Positions 1 to 8,728 are shown, counted from the stretch's first letter. The stretch is DNA of 64,000 nt from Verrucomicrobiaceae bacterium UBA1938 (GCA_002336895.1 DDFC01000011.1:175695-239694), one strand, 5' to 3'. Notes: a model not told the origin generated them from the letters alone. Numbers and translations are program-made.

Positions 1-1
1 A

Positions 2-47
2 CGAGGTAGGGAGGCTTGTCCTCAAACCTCCGCCGGACGCTACCTCG
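2..47. repeat. Palindromic intergenic repeat element
   Basis: Nested inverted repeats: CGAGGTAG (2-9) pairs with CTACCTCG (40-47), and GGAGG (10-14) pairs with CCTCC (27-31). The inner part, with its CTTGTCC core, resembles the hairpin at 5938-5958. It looks like a member of a dispersed REP-like family. Positions 48-135 hold nothing I recognise. Confidence 0.5.
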
Positions 48-135
48 CCCTCTTATCGATACTCGTATGATATATCAATACCATGTTATGTTATAAACGG
101 GCCTGTTCTATTTGGTCACTCCACACCGCTTCGAA

Positions 136-365
136 GCAACCCCAAAGGGGTTGCGTATTTAAGCCCACGGGTCAGCCAGCTTGTCCTCCGAAGCTCGTAG
201 AGCGAAGGAGGAAGCCTCAGCGAGGCGACCCTGGGTATGCAAGCCACCGACCGGGAAGCAAACCCATCGCCTTCTTGGCACGCCGCGCTCTCCAGCAGCG
301 TTTCCCCGCCTCCTCGCCGAAGCGACTGTGTTCCTGCATGCCCCGAGCTTCGGATCCACCATTCA
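136..365. repeat. GC-rich intergenic repeat block
   Basis: The block opens with a perfect 8-bp stem, GCAACCCC (136-143) with GGGGTTGC (147-154), and continues with short self-complementary GC-rich pieces such as GCGAAGGAGG. All reading frames give Arg/Pro-rich low-complexity translations with no domain, so I read it as intergenic repeat sequence and not a gene. Membership in a genome-wide family is an inference. Confidence 0.4.
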
Positions 366-411
366 TCCGATCTCCCTTAACGTCAGTCTATTGAGCAGCA
401 TTCAATTACCC

Positions 412-1209
412 CTACGGCTTCTCCACCACCATAAAGAACCCCGTAAACTCATACCGCTGCCTCATCTCGCTCAGCGTCATCCTCTTCTCCCCCAGCAGCG
501 GATCAGCCACGAAATACACATCCCCCTCGCGCCCCAGCAGCGCGATGAAGTGCCCCGCCATCCCCACCCGCACTCCCGCCACAGCCGGCAGATGCACATC
601 TGGCGCCAAGCCCTCACGAAAATCAAACTTCGCCCGCAGGCCCCTGCTCCGCACATAGCGCGCCAGATACCACGCCTCCGTGCCGCCCATGTAGCTGTAG
701 CACGCCAGCGCCGCCTCACGCTCCGTGGCCTTCGCATCGCCCAGCAGTCTCAGAATCGTGGTCACACTCGCCGGGCCGCAGGTGGAGTACGTGCTCTGCA
801 TGCACGCACGTCCCTGCCACTCATCCTTGAGGCTCGTCACAGGCAGCGGTGCCAGCAGCGGCTTCGCAAACGGCGCAAACACAATGCCCCCCAGCAGCAC
901 CAGCCAAAGCGGCAGCATCCAGCGGCGGAAAAAACTGGCCAGCACCGCCATGAAACTGCCCGCTAGCAGCATCAAATCCTCCGAGTGGTTCCATGATCTC
1001 AGCTCATAAAACCACGCCATCTCTGGCAGGATGTGAAAGTAGTACAGTGTGAATGCAAATGCAGGCAGCGCCAGAACTAGAGTGATCAGCAGTGCCACCA
1101 GCCGGGCTTTACACCCCCACGACTTGACAAGGGTGTAGATGAATCCGAAAAAGAAAAAGACACCAATGCTTACAAACAGTCCGCGCAGATTGATGAAATC
1201 GAAAATCAT
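412..1209 (-). CDS. Membrane-anchored C39-like cysteine peptidase domain protein
   Basis: The 265-residue protein has an N-terminal half of about four hydrophobic segments (roughly residues 8-28, 36-58, 78-95 and 98-118). A C-terminal papain-like domain of the C39/double-glycine peptidase type follows. The likely catalytic set is visible: Cys144 in STCGPASV, His220 in AGHFIALL and Asp236 in VADPLLG. Stand-alone C39-like domains of this kind cleave or bind peptides on one face of the membrane; no ABC transporter is attached and none lies next door, so a bacteriocin-export role is not supported. It is transcribed away from the DUF1501 remnant. The substrate is unknown. Confidence 0.7.
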   Translation of the reverse strand: MIFDFINLRGLFVSIGVFFFFGFIYTLVKSWGCKARLVALLITLVLALPAFAFTLYYFHILPEMAWFYELRSWNHSEDLMLLAGSFMAVLASFFRRWMLPLWLVLLGGIVFAPFAKPLLAPLPVTSLKDEWQGRACMQSTYSTCGPASVTTILRLLGDAKATEREAALACYSYMGGTEAWYLARYVRSRGLRAKFDFREGLAPDVHLPAVAGVRVGMAGHFIALLGREGDVYFVADPLLGEKRMTLSEMRQRYEFTGFFMVVEKP

Positions 1210-1226
1210 AGTCGGCCTGATGAGTA

Positions 1227-1448
1227 ATGATGTTCACTGCTTGTTCAACCCCCGGTGCCATCTACGGCGAGACTGACGACTTCAGCTACAACATCGTCAA
1301 AGACCCGCTCCACATCAGCGACTTCCACGCCACCGTCCTCAACCTCCTCGGCTACAACACCGACCGCTTCACCTACAAGTTCCAGGGCCTCGACCAGAAG
1401 CTCATCGGCATCAATCCCGCCAAGCCCGTCAAAGCGCTGATGGCGTAA
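1227..1448 (+). pseudogene. C-terminal remnant of a DUF1501 protein
   Basis: The last 65 or so codons read GAIYGETDDFSYNIV followed by a segment with HISDFHATVLNLLG and a KFQGLDQKL motif. These match the C-terminal end of DUF1501 (sulfatase-like) proteins common in Planctomycetes and Verrucomicrobia, which are normally more than 400 residues long. The N-terminal domains are absent: upstream lies the divergent C39-like gene. There is no sign that this fragment is expressed. I read it as the tail of a deleted gene; the ATG at 1227 is only the first available one. Confidence 0.65.
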
Positions 1449-1482
1449 GATCCCAGCCGCTTTGTGGGTGCCTCGATCTGCT

Positions 1483-2643
1483 CTACCCAGCCTTCGCCTT
1501 TCGCTTCTCCCAGCCCAGCATCATCAGAAACACTCCTCCGATCACCATGCAAGGCCCCGCGAGCGTGATCATTTGATTCTCCCCTTCCTGGATGGTGTTG
1601 TGCTTGGCCAGCGTTCTGTAGGATTTGCCGTCCACCTCCAGCGTCGCCACCCGCAGCGGCACCTGCTTTCCCAGCATGTTCAGGTGCTTGTCGTCGTGGT
1701 ATTTTTTCACGAAGCCGATTTTCGCAATGCCCCTTCCCCAGATTGGATTCATGGGGAGGTCATCCGGCAGTTCAATGACCCGCTGCATGGCCGGTGCCAG
1801 CATGATCTCCGTCCAGCTCCTGCCTTTGCGCTGCCGGTGCGTGATCGCATTGACGATGCGGGCTTCTTTGATGACCAGATCTCCCTGCTTCAGCGGCCCC
1901 GGCAGTTCAAACATCGCCACATAGCAGGCAAACAAGCCCATCCCCGCCAGGAGCACTCCGAGCCCTCCCATTTTCAGTCCGCTCCACTTCTGCGGATTGT
2001 AACGGTCAGATGCCTTCTTTTCCTCTGCGGGCTGACGCGCAGGCGTACGCGCCAGCGAAGGAGGCCGTGCGAGGGATGGCGGCGTAGATGCTGGCCGTTC
2101 CAGGTCCGAGACACGCGACTCAGCCGTGCCGGAGCCTGCATGACTTCCTTCCAATCCACCGCTGAATCCGCCATCCATGATCAGAGGAGTCATTGACGGC
2201 GCCACCATCGAACTCGGCGGTGCCATGGGGGGCGCGGAAAGCAGAGTGGGCATTCCCGCCGTGGTGGATGCAGAAGGCATCGATGGCACTTGCCCCTGTC
2301 CTGCGGCCGGCATGGAGGTTATCGTCCTCATCTGAGGAGCCAGCACCGGGGCAGCGGCAGCCACCTGTTCATCCCGGTAGACCAGTTCCAGCCTTCCCGC
2401 CTGGATGCGGTCACCATCGTGCAGTTCCGTCATTGTCACCGGCTGGCCGTTGACCCACACCGCCGCGCCTTCATACGCACCCAGGTACCAGCCGCCATTT
2501 TGCGGGGCCACGGCAAAATGCCTCGGCATCAGCCCAAAGTCGGCCCGCACCGGAATCTGCACTGTCGGATCGCTCCCGACACAGACTTCCCCGCCAGTCA
2601 AAGGCATGGCATGACCCGTAGGTGCGATCAAGGAACGTGACAT
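1483..2643 (-). CDS. FHA-like domain membrane protein
   Basis: The protein has 386 residues. Residues 1-92 look like a divergent forkhead-associated domain: VCVGSDPTVQI, then MPRHFAV, WYLGAYEGAAVWVNGQPV and LHDGDRIQAG follow the usual FHA order, but the canonical GR is GS and the Ser before Arg-His is Pro, so phosphothreonine binding may be lost. Residues 95-215 are a Pro/Ser/Ala/Met-rich linker. A transmembrane segment near 222-245 is followed by an extracytoplasmic region of about 110 residues and a second hydrophobic segment near the C-terminus (MVIGGVFLMMLGW). The architecture suggests a membrane protein with a cytoplasmic sensing head. No kinase or phosphatase partner is visible nearby. 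Confidence 0.6.
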   Translation of the reverse strand: MSRSLIAPTGHAMPLTGGEVCVGSDPTVQIPVRADFGLMPRHFAVAPQNGGWYLGAYEGAAVWVNGQPVTMTELHDGDRIQAGRLELVYRDEQVAAAAPVLAPQMRTITSMPAAGQGQVPSMPSASTTAGMPTLLSAPPMAPPSSMVAPSMTPLIMDGGFSGGLEGSHAGSGTAESRVSDLERPASTPPSLARPPSLARTPARQPAEEKKASDRYNPQKWSGLKMGGLGVLLAGMGLFACYVAMFELPGPLKQGDLVIKEARIVNAITHRQRKGRSWTEIMLAPAMQRVIELPDDLPMNPIWGRGIAKIGFVKKYHDDKHLNMLGKQVPLRVATLEVDGKSYRTLAKHNTIQEGENQMITLAGPCMVIGGVFLMMLGWEKRKAKAG

Positions 2644-2797
2644 CGCCCAAAGCTACAAACGCTTGCTTTGCAGGCAACCATTTAACTATGGAAATTATAG
2701 AAACAACTCCGAGCTTCAATCGGCGCTCCACCTGTCTCGTCCTCCCCCTCAGCTCGATCTTCCTCGGCATCCATCACCTTCCAGCCGTAGCCCCACC

Positions 2798-3523
2798 TCA
2801 TCCACGGTTCAATCCCCGGTACTTCCCCGGCGCCATCCCCGCATACCGGCTGAAGTGCCGCGTAAAGGCACTCTGGTCACACCACCCCGTCTCAATCGCG
2901 ATGTCCGCCAGCGTGCGCTCCGTCTCCCTTAGCAGCCGCGTCGCCTCATCCAGCCGCAGCTTGTGCAGCAGTTGCAGCGGGCTCATCTGAAACAGCCTCT
3001 GCACCCGCTGCTCGAACTGATACACACTCAGCCCCGCCTTCTTCGCGATGTCCTCGATCCGCAGGCTCTCCGCAAAGTGCTGCTGCATGTGCTTCAGCGC
3101 CGCCGCCAGTTCCGCAAAGCCCCCCGCCTTGTCACTCGGCGCATTCAGATCCCGCGAGATCCCCGCCACCCCAATGATCCGCCCCTTCGCATCGCGCAGC
3201 GCATGCTTCGTCGTCAGGCACCAGCCCGCCTTGTGTCCCGGATAAATGTGCAGCTCCAGCTGATGCTCCACCGGCTTCCCCGTCTTCAGCACCGCCTCAT
3301 CCTGCCGCGCATAGCTCGCCGCCAGCGCCGCCGGAAACACCTCCTCCGGCCTCTTCCCAATCAGCTTCGCCTTCACCCCGCCCGCACATCTCTCCGCCAG
3401 CGTCTGGTTCACCCGCACATATCGCCCCGCCGCATCCTTGATGAAAAACACCACATCCGGCAGCGCATCAAACAGCGCCTCCGTCGTCGCATGCTCCGAG
3501 AATGGTCCGGTCGAATCCATCAT
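2798..3523 (-). CDS. PAS-AraC family transcriptional regulator of the hydroxyproline locus
   Basis: The start is taken at the internal ATG at 3523 (MMDSTGPF), because the ten codons before it look non-coding. Residues 10-120 form a PAS domain (ALPDVVFFIKDAAGRYVRVN and GVAGISRDLN), and residues 135-240 form a two-helix-turn-helix AraC DNA-binding domain (LRIEDIAKKAGLSVYQFEQR and TLADIAIETGWCDQSAFTRH). It is divergent from the deaminase gene at 3739, so it is the likely regulator of the hydroxyproline operon. A PAS domain instead of the usual AraC sugar-binding domain suggests a small ligand or redox cue; that the ligand is hydroxyproline or a pathway intermediate is inference. Confidence 0.8.
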   Translation of the reverse strand: MMDSTGPFSEHATTEALFDALPDVVFFIKDAAGRYVRVNQTLAERCAGGVKAKLIGKRPEEVFPAALAASYARQDEAVLKTGKPVEHQLELHIYPGHKAGWCLTTKHALRDAKGRIIGVAGISRDLNAPSDKAGGFAELAAALKHMQQHFAESLRIEDIAKKAGLSVYQFEQRVQRLFQMSPLQLLHKLRLDEATRLLRETERTLADIAIETGWCDQSAFTRHFSRYAGMAPGKYRGLNRG

Positions 3524-3701
3524 TTTTGACTGAATTGGCAGCCCCCAGCCCAAAAAGCAATCAAGACCCTTCGCCCCCTCTCAATCATCCTCATCCCACA
3601 CGCCCCTCTTCCTCTCATCATTTGTTCGTCCTCGATCCCACCGTCTCCAGTCACGCCCCAGCCCCCATATTATCTCACACCTTCGTCCTCCACCTCTGGA
3701 C

Positions 3702-3734
3702 AAATCATAAATCATAAATCGTAAATCATAAATC
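3702..3734 (+). repeat. Tandem 7-bp repeat before the first operon gene
   Basis: Almost five copies of AAATCAT (one variant AAATCGT, last copy truncated) end 4 bp before the ATG at 3739. The rest of the divergent gap (3524-3701) is pyrimidine-rich and shows no clear sigma-70 promoter or Shine-Dalgarno sequence. The repeat might be a regulator-binding array or a variable simple-sequence tract. Confidence 0.7.
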
Positions 3735-3738
3735 CCCC

Positions 3739-4638
3739 ATGCCCTCTCTCCCCCGCTGGTCCGGCGTCTTCCCCGCCGTCGTCACCCAGATGCATCAGGA
3801 TCAGTCCCTCGATCTTGCTTCCTCCGCCCGCCACTTCGAGGCCCTCATCCAGTCCGGCATCTCCGGCCTCATCGTCTGCGGCTCTCTCGGTGAAAACCAG
3901 TGCCTGCAGCCCGATGAAAAACGCGCCGTCCTCCAGTGCGCCATCGAAACCGCCCAAGGCCGCATCCCCGTCCTCTCCGGCGTCGCTGAGATGAGCACCC
4001 GCGCCGCCATCCAGTACATGCAGGATGGCGAAAAACTCGGTGCCGCCGGCTTCATGGTCATGCCCCCCATGGTTTACAAGAGCGATCCCCGCGAGACCGA
4101 GCACTGGTTCCGCACCCTTGCCAAAGCCACGCCCCTGCCCTGGATGCTCTACAACAATCCCGTCGGCTACCACACTGACGTCACCCCCGAGATGTTCGCC
4201 CAGCTCGCCGACATCTCAAACCTCACATCCATCAAGGAAAGCAGCGCCAATCCCCGCCGCATCACCGAGCTGCGCAATCTCGTCGGCGACCGCTATCAGC
4301 TCTTCACCGGCGTGGACGATCTCATCCTCGAGTGTTCCATCCTCGGCATCGACGGCTGGGTCGCAGGCAGCGGCATCGCCTTCCCGCAGGAAAATCAAAA
4401 GCTCTGGGACCTCACCCGCGCCGGACGTTGGGACGAGGCCCGCACCCTCTACCGCTGGATGCAGCCCCTCATGAAGCTCGACACCCACATCCACTTCGTC
4501 CAATACATCAAGCTCCTCTGCCAGGAGACCGGCCTCGGCAAAGAATGGTGCCGCGAGCCCCGCCTCCCCCTCTCCGGCCCCGAGCGCGATCAGGTCCTCA
4601 CCATCATCCGCTCCTCCCTCGCCAAGCGCCCCAAGTGA
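3739..4638 (+). CDS. DapA-family 1-pyrroline-4-hydroxy-2-carboxylate deaminase (HypD/LhpC-like)
   Basis: This 299-residue TIM-barrel enzyme belongs to the dihydrodipicolinate synthase/N-acetylneuraminate lyase family. The Schiff-base lysine is Lys166 in TSIKESS, and the family Tyr is Tyr138 in LYNNPVGY. The family contains DapA, NanA, KDG aldolases and the deaminase that turns 1-pyrroline-4-hydroxy-2-carboxylate into alpha-ketoglutarate semialdehyde. The choice of deaminase rests on context: a 4-hydroxyproline epimerase and a D-amino-acid oxidoreductase lie just downstream, and no lysine-pathway gene is near. The ATG at 3739 follows the 7-bp repeats with no Shine-Dalgarno. Leu and Val codons are strongly C-ending. 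Confidence 0.75.
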   Translation: MPSLPRWSGVFPAVVTQMHQDQSLDLASSARHFEALIQSGISGLIVCGSLGENQCLQPDEKRAVLQCAIETAQGRIPVLSGVAEMSTRAAIQYMQDGEKLGAAGFMVMPPMVYKSDPRETEHWFRTLAKATPLPWMLYNNPVGYHTDVTPEMFAQLADISNLTSIKESSANPRRITELRNLVGDRYQLFTGVDDLILECSILGIDGWVAGSGIAFPQENQKLWDLTRAGRWDEARTLYRWMQPLMKLDTHIHFVQYIKLLCQETGLGKEWCREPRLPLSGPERDQVLTIIRSSLAKRPK

Positions 4639-4639
4639 T

Positions 4640-4920
4640 GCGGGCACTCCTGCCCGCAATCCCTCGACTCCACATCACCCACCGCCCCGCGCCAGCATCC
4701 CCGGACTGCGGCGCTTCAGGGCCGCTTTCGCCCCCCCACAGCCCTCTCATTCCAAAGCGCCCCGGAGCGCGGGCCTCCGAGCCCGCAGCACTCCGCCATC
4801 ACTCACCACTCCGCACCCACCCAAGTGATGCGGGCACTCCTGCCCGCAGCCCCTCGACTCCACATCACCCACCACCCCGCGCCAGCGCCAGCATAGTGGT
4901 CCGCACAGTCCCCTGTGCGG
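4640..4920. repeat. Cluster of REP-like hairpin repeats
   Basis: The gap 4639-5032 has no gene. It contains GCGGGCA/TGCCCGC hairpins at 4640-4657 and 4830-4847, a GCGGGC/GCCCGC hairpin at 4769-4786 inside a GGAGCG...CACTCCGCC context, and a CCGCACAG/CTGTGCGG hairpin at 4901-4920. The first begins two bases after the preceding stop codon. The rest is pyrimidine-rich, ending in an AT-rich CTTAAACTTG piece before the epimerase. They may act as terminators or mRNA stabilisers. Confidence 0.8.
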
Positions 4921-5032
4921 TGCTCCGCCACATCCCCTCACTCCGCCATTCGCCCACCCCTCCCCCATCTTCAAACTTGAGCCGAGTCCGCGAGACAGGC
5001 GAAGCCAAACCTTAAACTTGTCCCCCCGCCCG

Positions 5033-5905
5033 ATGAAAAAGATCCCCGTCATCGACTCCCACACCGGCGGCGAGCCCACCCGTGTCGTCCTCGGCGGCGT
5101 CACTCCGCTGGACCTCGAAACCTGGCGCCGCGCCATCCTCTGCGAGCCCCGCGGCCACGAGGTCATCGTCGGCGCTCTCCTCGTCCCGCCTCGGTCCCCT
5201 GACTGTGCGGCTGGCGTGATCTTCTTCAACAACGTCGGCCGCCTCGGCATGTGCGGCCACGGCATGATCGGCTTCATCACCACCCTCCATCAGCTCGGCC
5301 GCATCACCACCGGAGTTCACCGCATCGAGACTCCCGTCGGCATCGTCACCGCCACCCTGCATGCAGACCGCAGTGTCAGCATTCAAAACGTCCCCTCCTG
5401 CCGCAAAGCCAGGGCTGTGCACGCAGGCGGCGTCACCGGGGACATCGCGTATGGCGGAAACTGGTTCTTTCTGGTATCCGACCATGGCCTCGCCCTCACC
5501 CGCGAAAACATCCCCCGTCTCACCCAGGCAGCCTTGGACATGCGCGCCGCCGTACACGCCGCCGGTTACCCAGAGGTCGATCACGTCGAGCTCTTCGCCC
5601 CTCCGCACGACCCCGCCAACCACAGCCGCAACTTCGTCCTCTGCCCCGGTGCCGAATACGACCGCTCCCCCTGCGGCACAGGCACCAGCGCCAAGCTCGC
5701 CTGCCTCGCCGCCGACGGCAAACTCGCCCCCGGCGAGATCTGGCGTCAGGAAAGCATCATCGGCAGCGTCTTCGAAGCCAGCTACACCCCTGGAGCAGAC
5801 ACCGCCATCATCCCCACCATCACCGGCACCGCCTTCATCACCGCAGACTCCACCCTGCTCTTTGATCCCTCCGACCCATTCCGCCTCGGCATCGGCTCCC
5901 AGTAA
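5033..5905 (+). CDS. 4-hydroxyproline 2-epimerase
   Basis: This 290-residue member of the proline racemase family should convert trans-4-hydroxy-L-proline into cis-4-hydroxy-D-proline by two-base catalysis. Both catalytic cysteines are present, Cys74 in LGMCGHGMIG and Cys214 in DRSPCGTGTSAK. This separates it from trans-3-hydroxy-L-proline dehydratases, which carry Thr or Ser at one site. I start at the ATG at 5033 (MKKIPVIDSHTGGEPTR); a TTG at 5018 is in frame but adds only five unsupported residues. It is the second gene of the hydroxyproline operon and feeds the oxidoreductase at 8785. It is cytoplasmic, with no signal peptide. Confidence 0.9.
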   Translation: MKKIPVIDSHTGGEPTRVVLGGVTPLDLETWRRAILCEPRGHEVIVGALLVPPRSPDCAAGVIFFNNVGRLGMCGHGMIGFITTLHQLGRITTGVHRIETPVGIVTATLHADRSVSIQNVPSCRKARAVHAGGVTGDIAYGGNWFFLVSDHGLALTRENIPRLTQAALDMRAAVHAAGYPEVDHVELFAPPHDPANHSRNFVLCPGAEYDRSPCGTGTSAKLACLAADGKLAPGEIWRQESIIGSVFEASYTPGADTAIIPTITGTAFITADSTLLFDPSDPFRLGIGSQ

Positions 5906-5937
5906 TGCCGGCACGCCTTCACGCCCTACACAGGCAG

Positions 5938-6102
5938 GGCGGCTTGTCCCCAAGCCGCCGCCACCCAGCACTCTTCAACCACCCAGCTAGGACCACCACC
6001 TCCCAAGTGATGCGGGCACTCCTGCCCGCAATCCCACGACTCCACACCACCCACCGCCCCGCCTTCGCGCCAGCATAGTGGTCCGCACAGTCCCCTGTGC
6101 GG
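5938..6102. repeat. REP-like hairpin repeats
   Basis: The gap 5906-6274 has no gene. GGCGGCTTG/CAAGCCGCC forms a hairpin at 5938-5958. A copy of the GCGGGCACTCCTGCCCGC hairpin lies at 6012-6029 and of the CCGCACAG/CTGTGCGG hairpin at 6083-6102, in the same order and spacing style as upstream. The gap ends in an AT-rich AACTTCAAACTATAAACC stretch (6231-6253) before the peptidase start. Confidence 0.8.
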
Positions 6103-6274
6103 CGCTCCGCCTCCACCCACCGCCCCGCCTTCGCGCCAGCGTCCCCGGAACCGGAGCGCAGCGGAGATAGACAACCGAAGGTTGCCCAGAGGGTGAGCGC
6201 AGCGAATCACCGCCGGTTTCGCCCGCCCCAACTTCAAACTATAAACCTTAAACTCTGCCGCCCCGCAGGCCCTC

Positions 6275-8560
6275 ATGAAACTCCCTCTTCTACTCCTGCT
6301 CTCCACCACCGCTCTCGCCGCAGACTTCGACCACGCCCTCTCCCTCCCTAAGCGTACCGAAAACCTCGTCTTCCGCGACCGCATCAAGCCCAACTGGCTG
6401 CCAGATGGCCACACTTTCTGGTATCGCGTCCAGACCGGCCCCAAGACCCACGAGTTCGTCCTCATCGACGCCGCCACCGGCTCCCGCAAATCCGCACAGT
6501 CTCTCAAAGCCCTCGGCCTGCCTGAAAAGGAGGCGCTCAAATCCTCCACCGCCAAAATCGAACTCCGCCGCACCACCCGCACCGGAGAGGAGTCCGGCCT
6601 CAAGTTCATCAATCAGCTCGATGCCGACGTGGACCTCTTCTGGATCAATCAGCAGGGAGAGCACATGCGCTACGGCGGCGTCCGCGCCGGAGCCGAGCGC
6701 GAGCAGCACACCTTCGACGGCCACGTCTGGCTCATCACCAGCCGCACCGGAGAACACCTCGCCATCATCGAGGCCGGGCCGCAGGTGCAGACGCTGATAA
6801 TTGATGGAAAGGGCATCTTCAAAGAACCCTCCAAATCAAAGGCCGAAGACAGAGGTTTCAAATCCCCGGATGGCAAATCAACGGCCGAGGTCACACAAAA
6901 CTTCGTCTATATCAACCAGCGCCCCCTGAAGCTGAATGCCATGAAGAACTATTCCGGACCGGCTCTGTGGTCCCCTGACTCCTCTTCATTCGTCGTTTCC
7001 CGCTGCGAACCCGTGCCCCGGAGACAGATCACAATCGTGGATTCATCCCCGAAAGAACAGCTGCAGCCAAAGTTGAAGACCATCAACTACACGAAGCCCG
7101 GTGATGAGCTGCCAGCCCCCAGGATTTACAATGTCATCCCTGATGGAAATTTCATCCAGATCCCAAACGACCTCTTCCCCACCCCGTTCACTGAATCCCA
7201 TCATATTGACGTCACCTGGGCCCCCGACAGCCGCGAGTTCTACTTCGACTACAACCAGCGCGGCCACCAGCTCTACCGCATTCTCGCCGCCAATGCACAG
7301 ACCGGTGCCGTGCGCGTCGTCGTCGAAGAAACCTCCAAGACCTTCATCGACTACACCCACAAAACCTGGCGTCACTGGCTGCACTCCACCCACGAACTCC
7401 TCTGGATGAGCGAGCGCGACGGCTGGTGCCACCTCTACCTCTACGACACCCAAACCGGAACCGTCAAAAACCAGATCACCAAGGGCGCATGGCCCGTGCG
7501 CGAGGTCCTGCATGTCGATGACGCCAAGCGCCAGCTCTGGTTCCTCGCCAGCGGCCTGCGCAAAGAAGAAGACCCCTACCACCTCCACCTCTGCCGTGTG
7601 AACTTCGACGGCACCGGCTTCCAGCAGCTCACGCAAGGAGATGGCAATCACCACATTGAATTCTCCCCCAACCGCGACTTCTTCACTGCCACCTATTCCC
7701 GCGCCGATCTCCCGCCCGTCCACGAGCTCCGCCGCAGCACCGATGGCTCCCTCGTCTGCACACTGGAAAAAGCCGACGCCACAAAACTCCTAGCCGCAGG
7801 CTGGACCATGCCCGAGCGCTTCGTCGCCAAAGGCCGCGATGGCACCACCGACATCCACGGCATCCTCATCAAGCCCTCGCACTTCGATCCCGCCAAGAAA
7901 TACCCCGTCGTCGAAGACATCTACGCCGGTCCTCACAGCGCCTTCGCCCCCAAGGATTTCGGCCGACTGCTCACCCATCACATCCTCGCCGAGCTCGGCT
8001 TCATCATCGTCAAACTCGACGGCATGGGCACCAATCATCGCGGCAAAGCCTTCCATGATGTCTGCTGGAAAAACCTCAAGGACGCCGGATTCCCCGACCG
8101 CAAGCTCTGGATCAAAGCCGCGGCATCCACACGCCCTTGGATGGATCTCACCCGTGTCGGCATCTACGGCGGCAGCGCAGGCGGCCAGAATGCCATGCGC
8201 GCCCTGCTGGATCATCACGACTTCTACAAAGTCGCCGTCGCCGACTGCGGCTGCCATGACAACCGCATGGACAAGATCTGGTGGAACGAGCAGTGGATGG
8301 GCTGGCCCGTGGATGAAAGCTACGCCCTCAGCTCCAACAAAGACGACGCCCACAAACTCCAGGGCCACCTCCTCCTCATCGTCGGAGAGCTCGACACCAA
8401 CGTCGATCCCGCCAGCACCACCCAGGTCGTCGGCGCTTTGCAAAAAGCCGGCAAGACCTTCGACTTCATGCCCATCATCGGCACCGGCCACGGCGCCGCC
8501 GAAACACCCTTCGGCTCCCGCCTCCGCATGGAGTTCCTCGTGAAGCACTTAAAACCATAA
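6275..8560 (+). CDS. Secreted S9 family (DPP-IV-like) prolyl peptidase
   Basis: This 761-residue protein begins with a signal peptide (MKLPLLLLLSTTALAADF). A beta-propeller N-terminal region (to about residue 500) has the DPP-IV style FSPNRDFF and WAPDSREFYF strands, and a C-terminal alpha/beta hydrolase follows. The catalytic triad can be placed: Ser634 in YGGSAGGQ, Asp707 in GELDTN and His739 in GTGHGAAE. S9B enzymes remove X-Pro dipeptides, which suits collagen-type Gly-Pro-Hyp peptides. The position between the epimerase and the D-Hyp oxidoreductase suggests it supplies imino-acid peptides outside the cytoplasm. A stretch at about 6790-7200 has less C-biased codons than the rest of the gene. 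Confidence 0.85.
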   Translation: MKLPLLLLLSTTALAADFDHALSLPKRTENLVFRDRIKPNWLPDGHTFWYRVQTGPKTHEFVLIDAATGSRKSAQSLKALGLPEKEALKSSTAKIELRRTTRTGEESGLKFINQLDADVDLFWINQQGEHMRYGGVRAGAEREQHTFDGHVWLITSRTGEHLAIIEAGPQVQTLIIDGKGIFKEPSKSKAEDRGFKSPDGKSTAEVTQNFVYINQRPLKLNAMKNYSGPALWSPDSSSFVVSRCEPVPRRQITIVDSSPKEQLQPKLKTINYTKPGDELPAPRIYNVIPDGNFIQIPNDLFPTPFTESHHIDVTWAPDSREFYFDYNQRGHQLYRILAANAQTGAVRVVVEETSKTFIDYTHKTWRHWLHSTHELLWMSERDGWCHLYLYDTQTGTVKNQITKGAWPVREVLHVDDAKRQLWFLASGLRKEEDPYHLHLCRVNFDGTGFQQLTQGDGNHHIEFSPNRDFFTATYSRADLPPVHELRRSTDGSLVCTLEKADATKLLAAGWTMPERFVAKGRDGTTDIHGILIKPSHFDPAKKYPVVEDIYAGPHSAFAPKDFGRLLTHHILAELGFIIVKLDGMGTNHRGKAFHDVCWKNLKDAGFPDRKLWIKAAASTRPWMDLTRVGIYGGSAGGQNAMRALLDHHDFYKVAVADCGCHDNRMDKIWWNEQWMGWPVDESYALSSNKDDAHKLQGHLLLIVGELDTNVDPASTTQVVGALQKAGKTFDFMPIIGTGHGAAETPFGSRLRMEFLVKHLKP

Positions 8561-8578
8561 GCCAATGCCTGAAGTGAT

Positions 8579-8728
8579 GCGGGCACTCCTGCCCGCAATC
8601 CCACGACTCCGCCTCACCCACCGCCCCGCGCCAGCGCCAGCATAGTGGTCCGCACAGTCCCCTGTGCGGCGCTCCGCAATCTCCCCCCACCCCGAACCCA
8701 CCCAAGTGATGCGGGCACTCCTGCCCGC
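8579..8728. repeat. REP-like hairpin repeats
   Basis: The gap 8561-8784 contains two more copies of the GCGGGCA/TGCCCGC hairpin (8579-8596 and 8711-8728) and one CCGCACAG/CTGTGCGG hairpin (8650-8669). The flanking CGACTCCGCCTCACCC-type sequence is also shared with the copies upstream, so the repeat unit is longer than the stem. No gene is present. Confidence 0.8.

Noticed and set aside
2803..2825. T-loop-like GGTTCAATCCC, a possible tRNA gene
   Set aside because: It is in the coding sequence for the C-terminus of the AraC protein (KYRGLNRG), with no acceptor or anticodon stems around.
3739..4638. Annotation as dihydrodipicolinate synthase of lysine biosynthesis
   Set aside because: The family is broad; the neighbours are hydroxyproline enzymes and no lysine gene is near, so the deaminase role is more likely.
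5033..5905. trans-3-hydroxy-L-proline dehydratase or proline racemase
   Set aside because: Both catalytic Cys are present, which excludes the dehydratase; the D-amino-acid oxidoreductase and deaminase nearby favour 4-hydroxyproline over proline.
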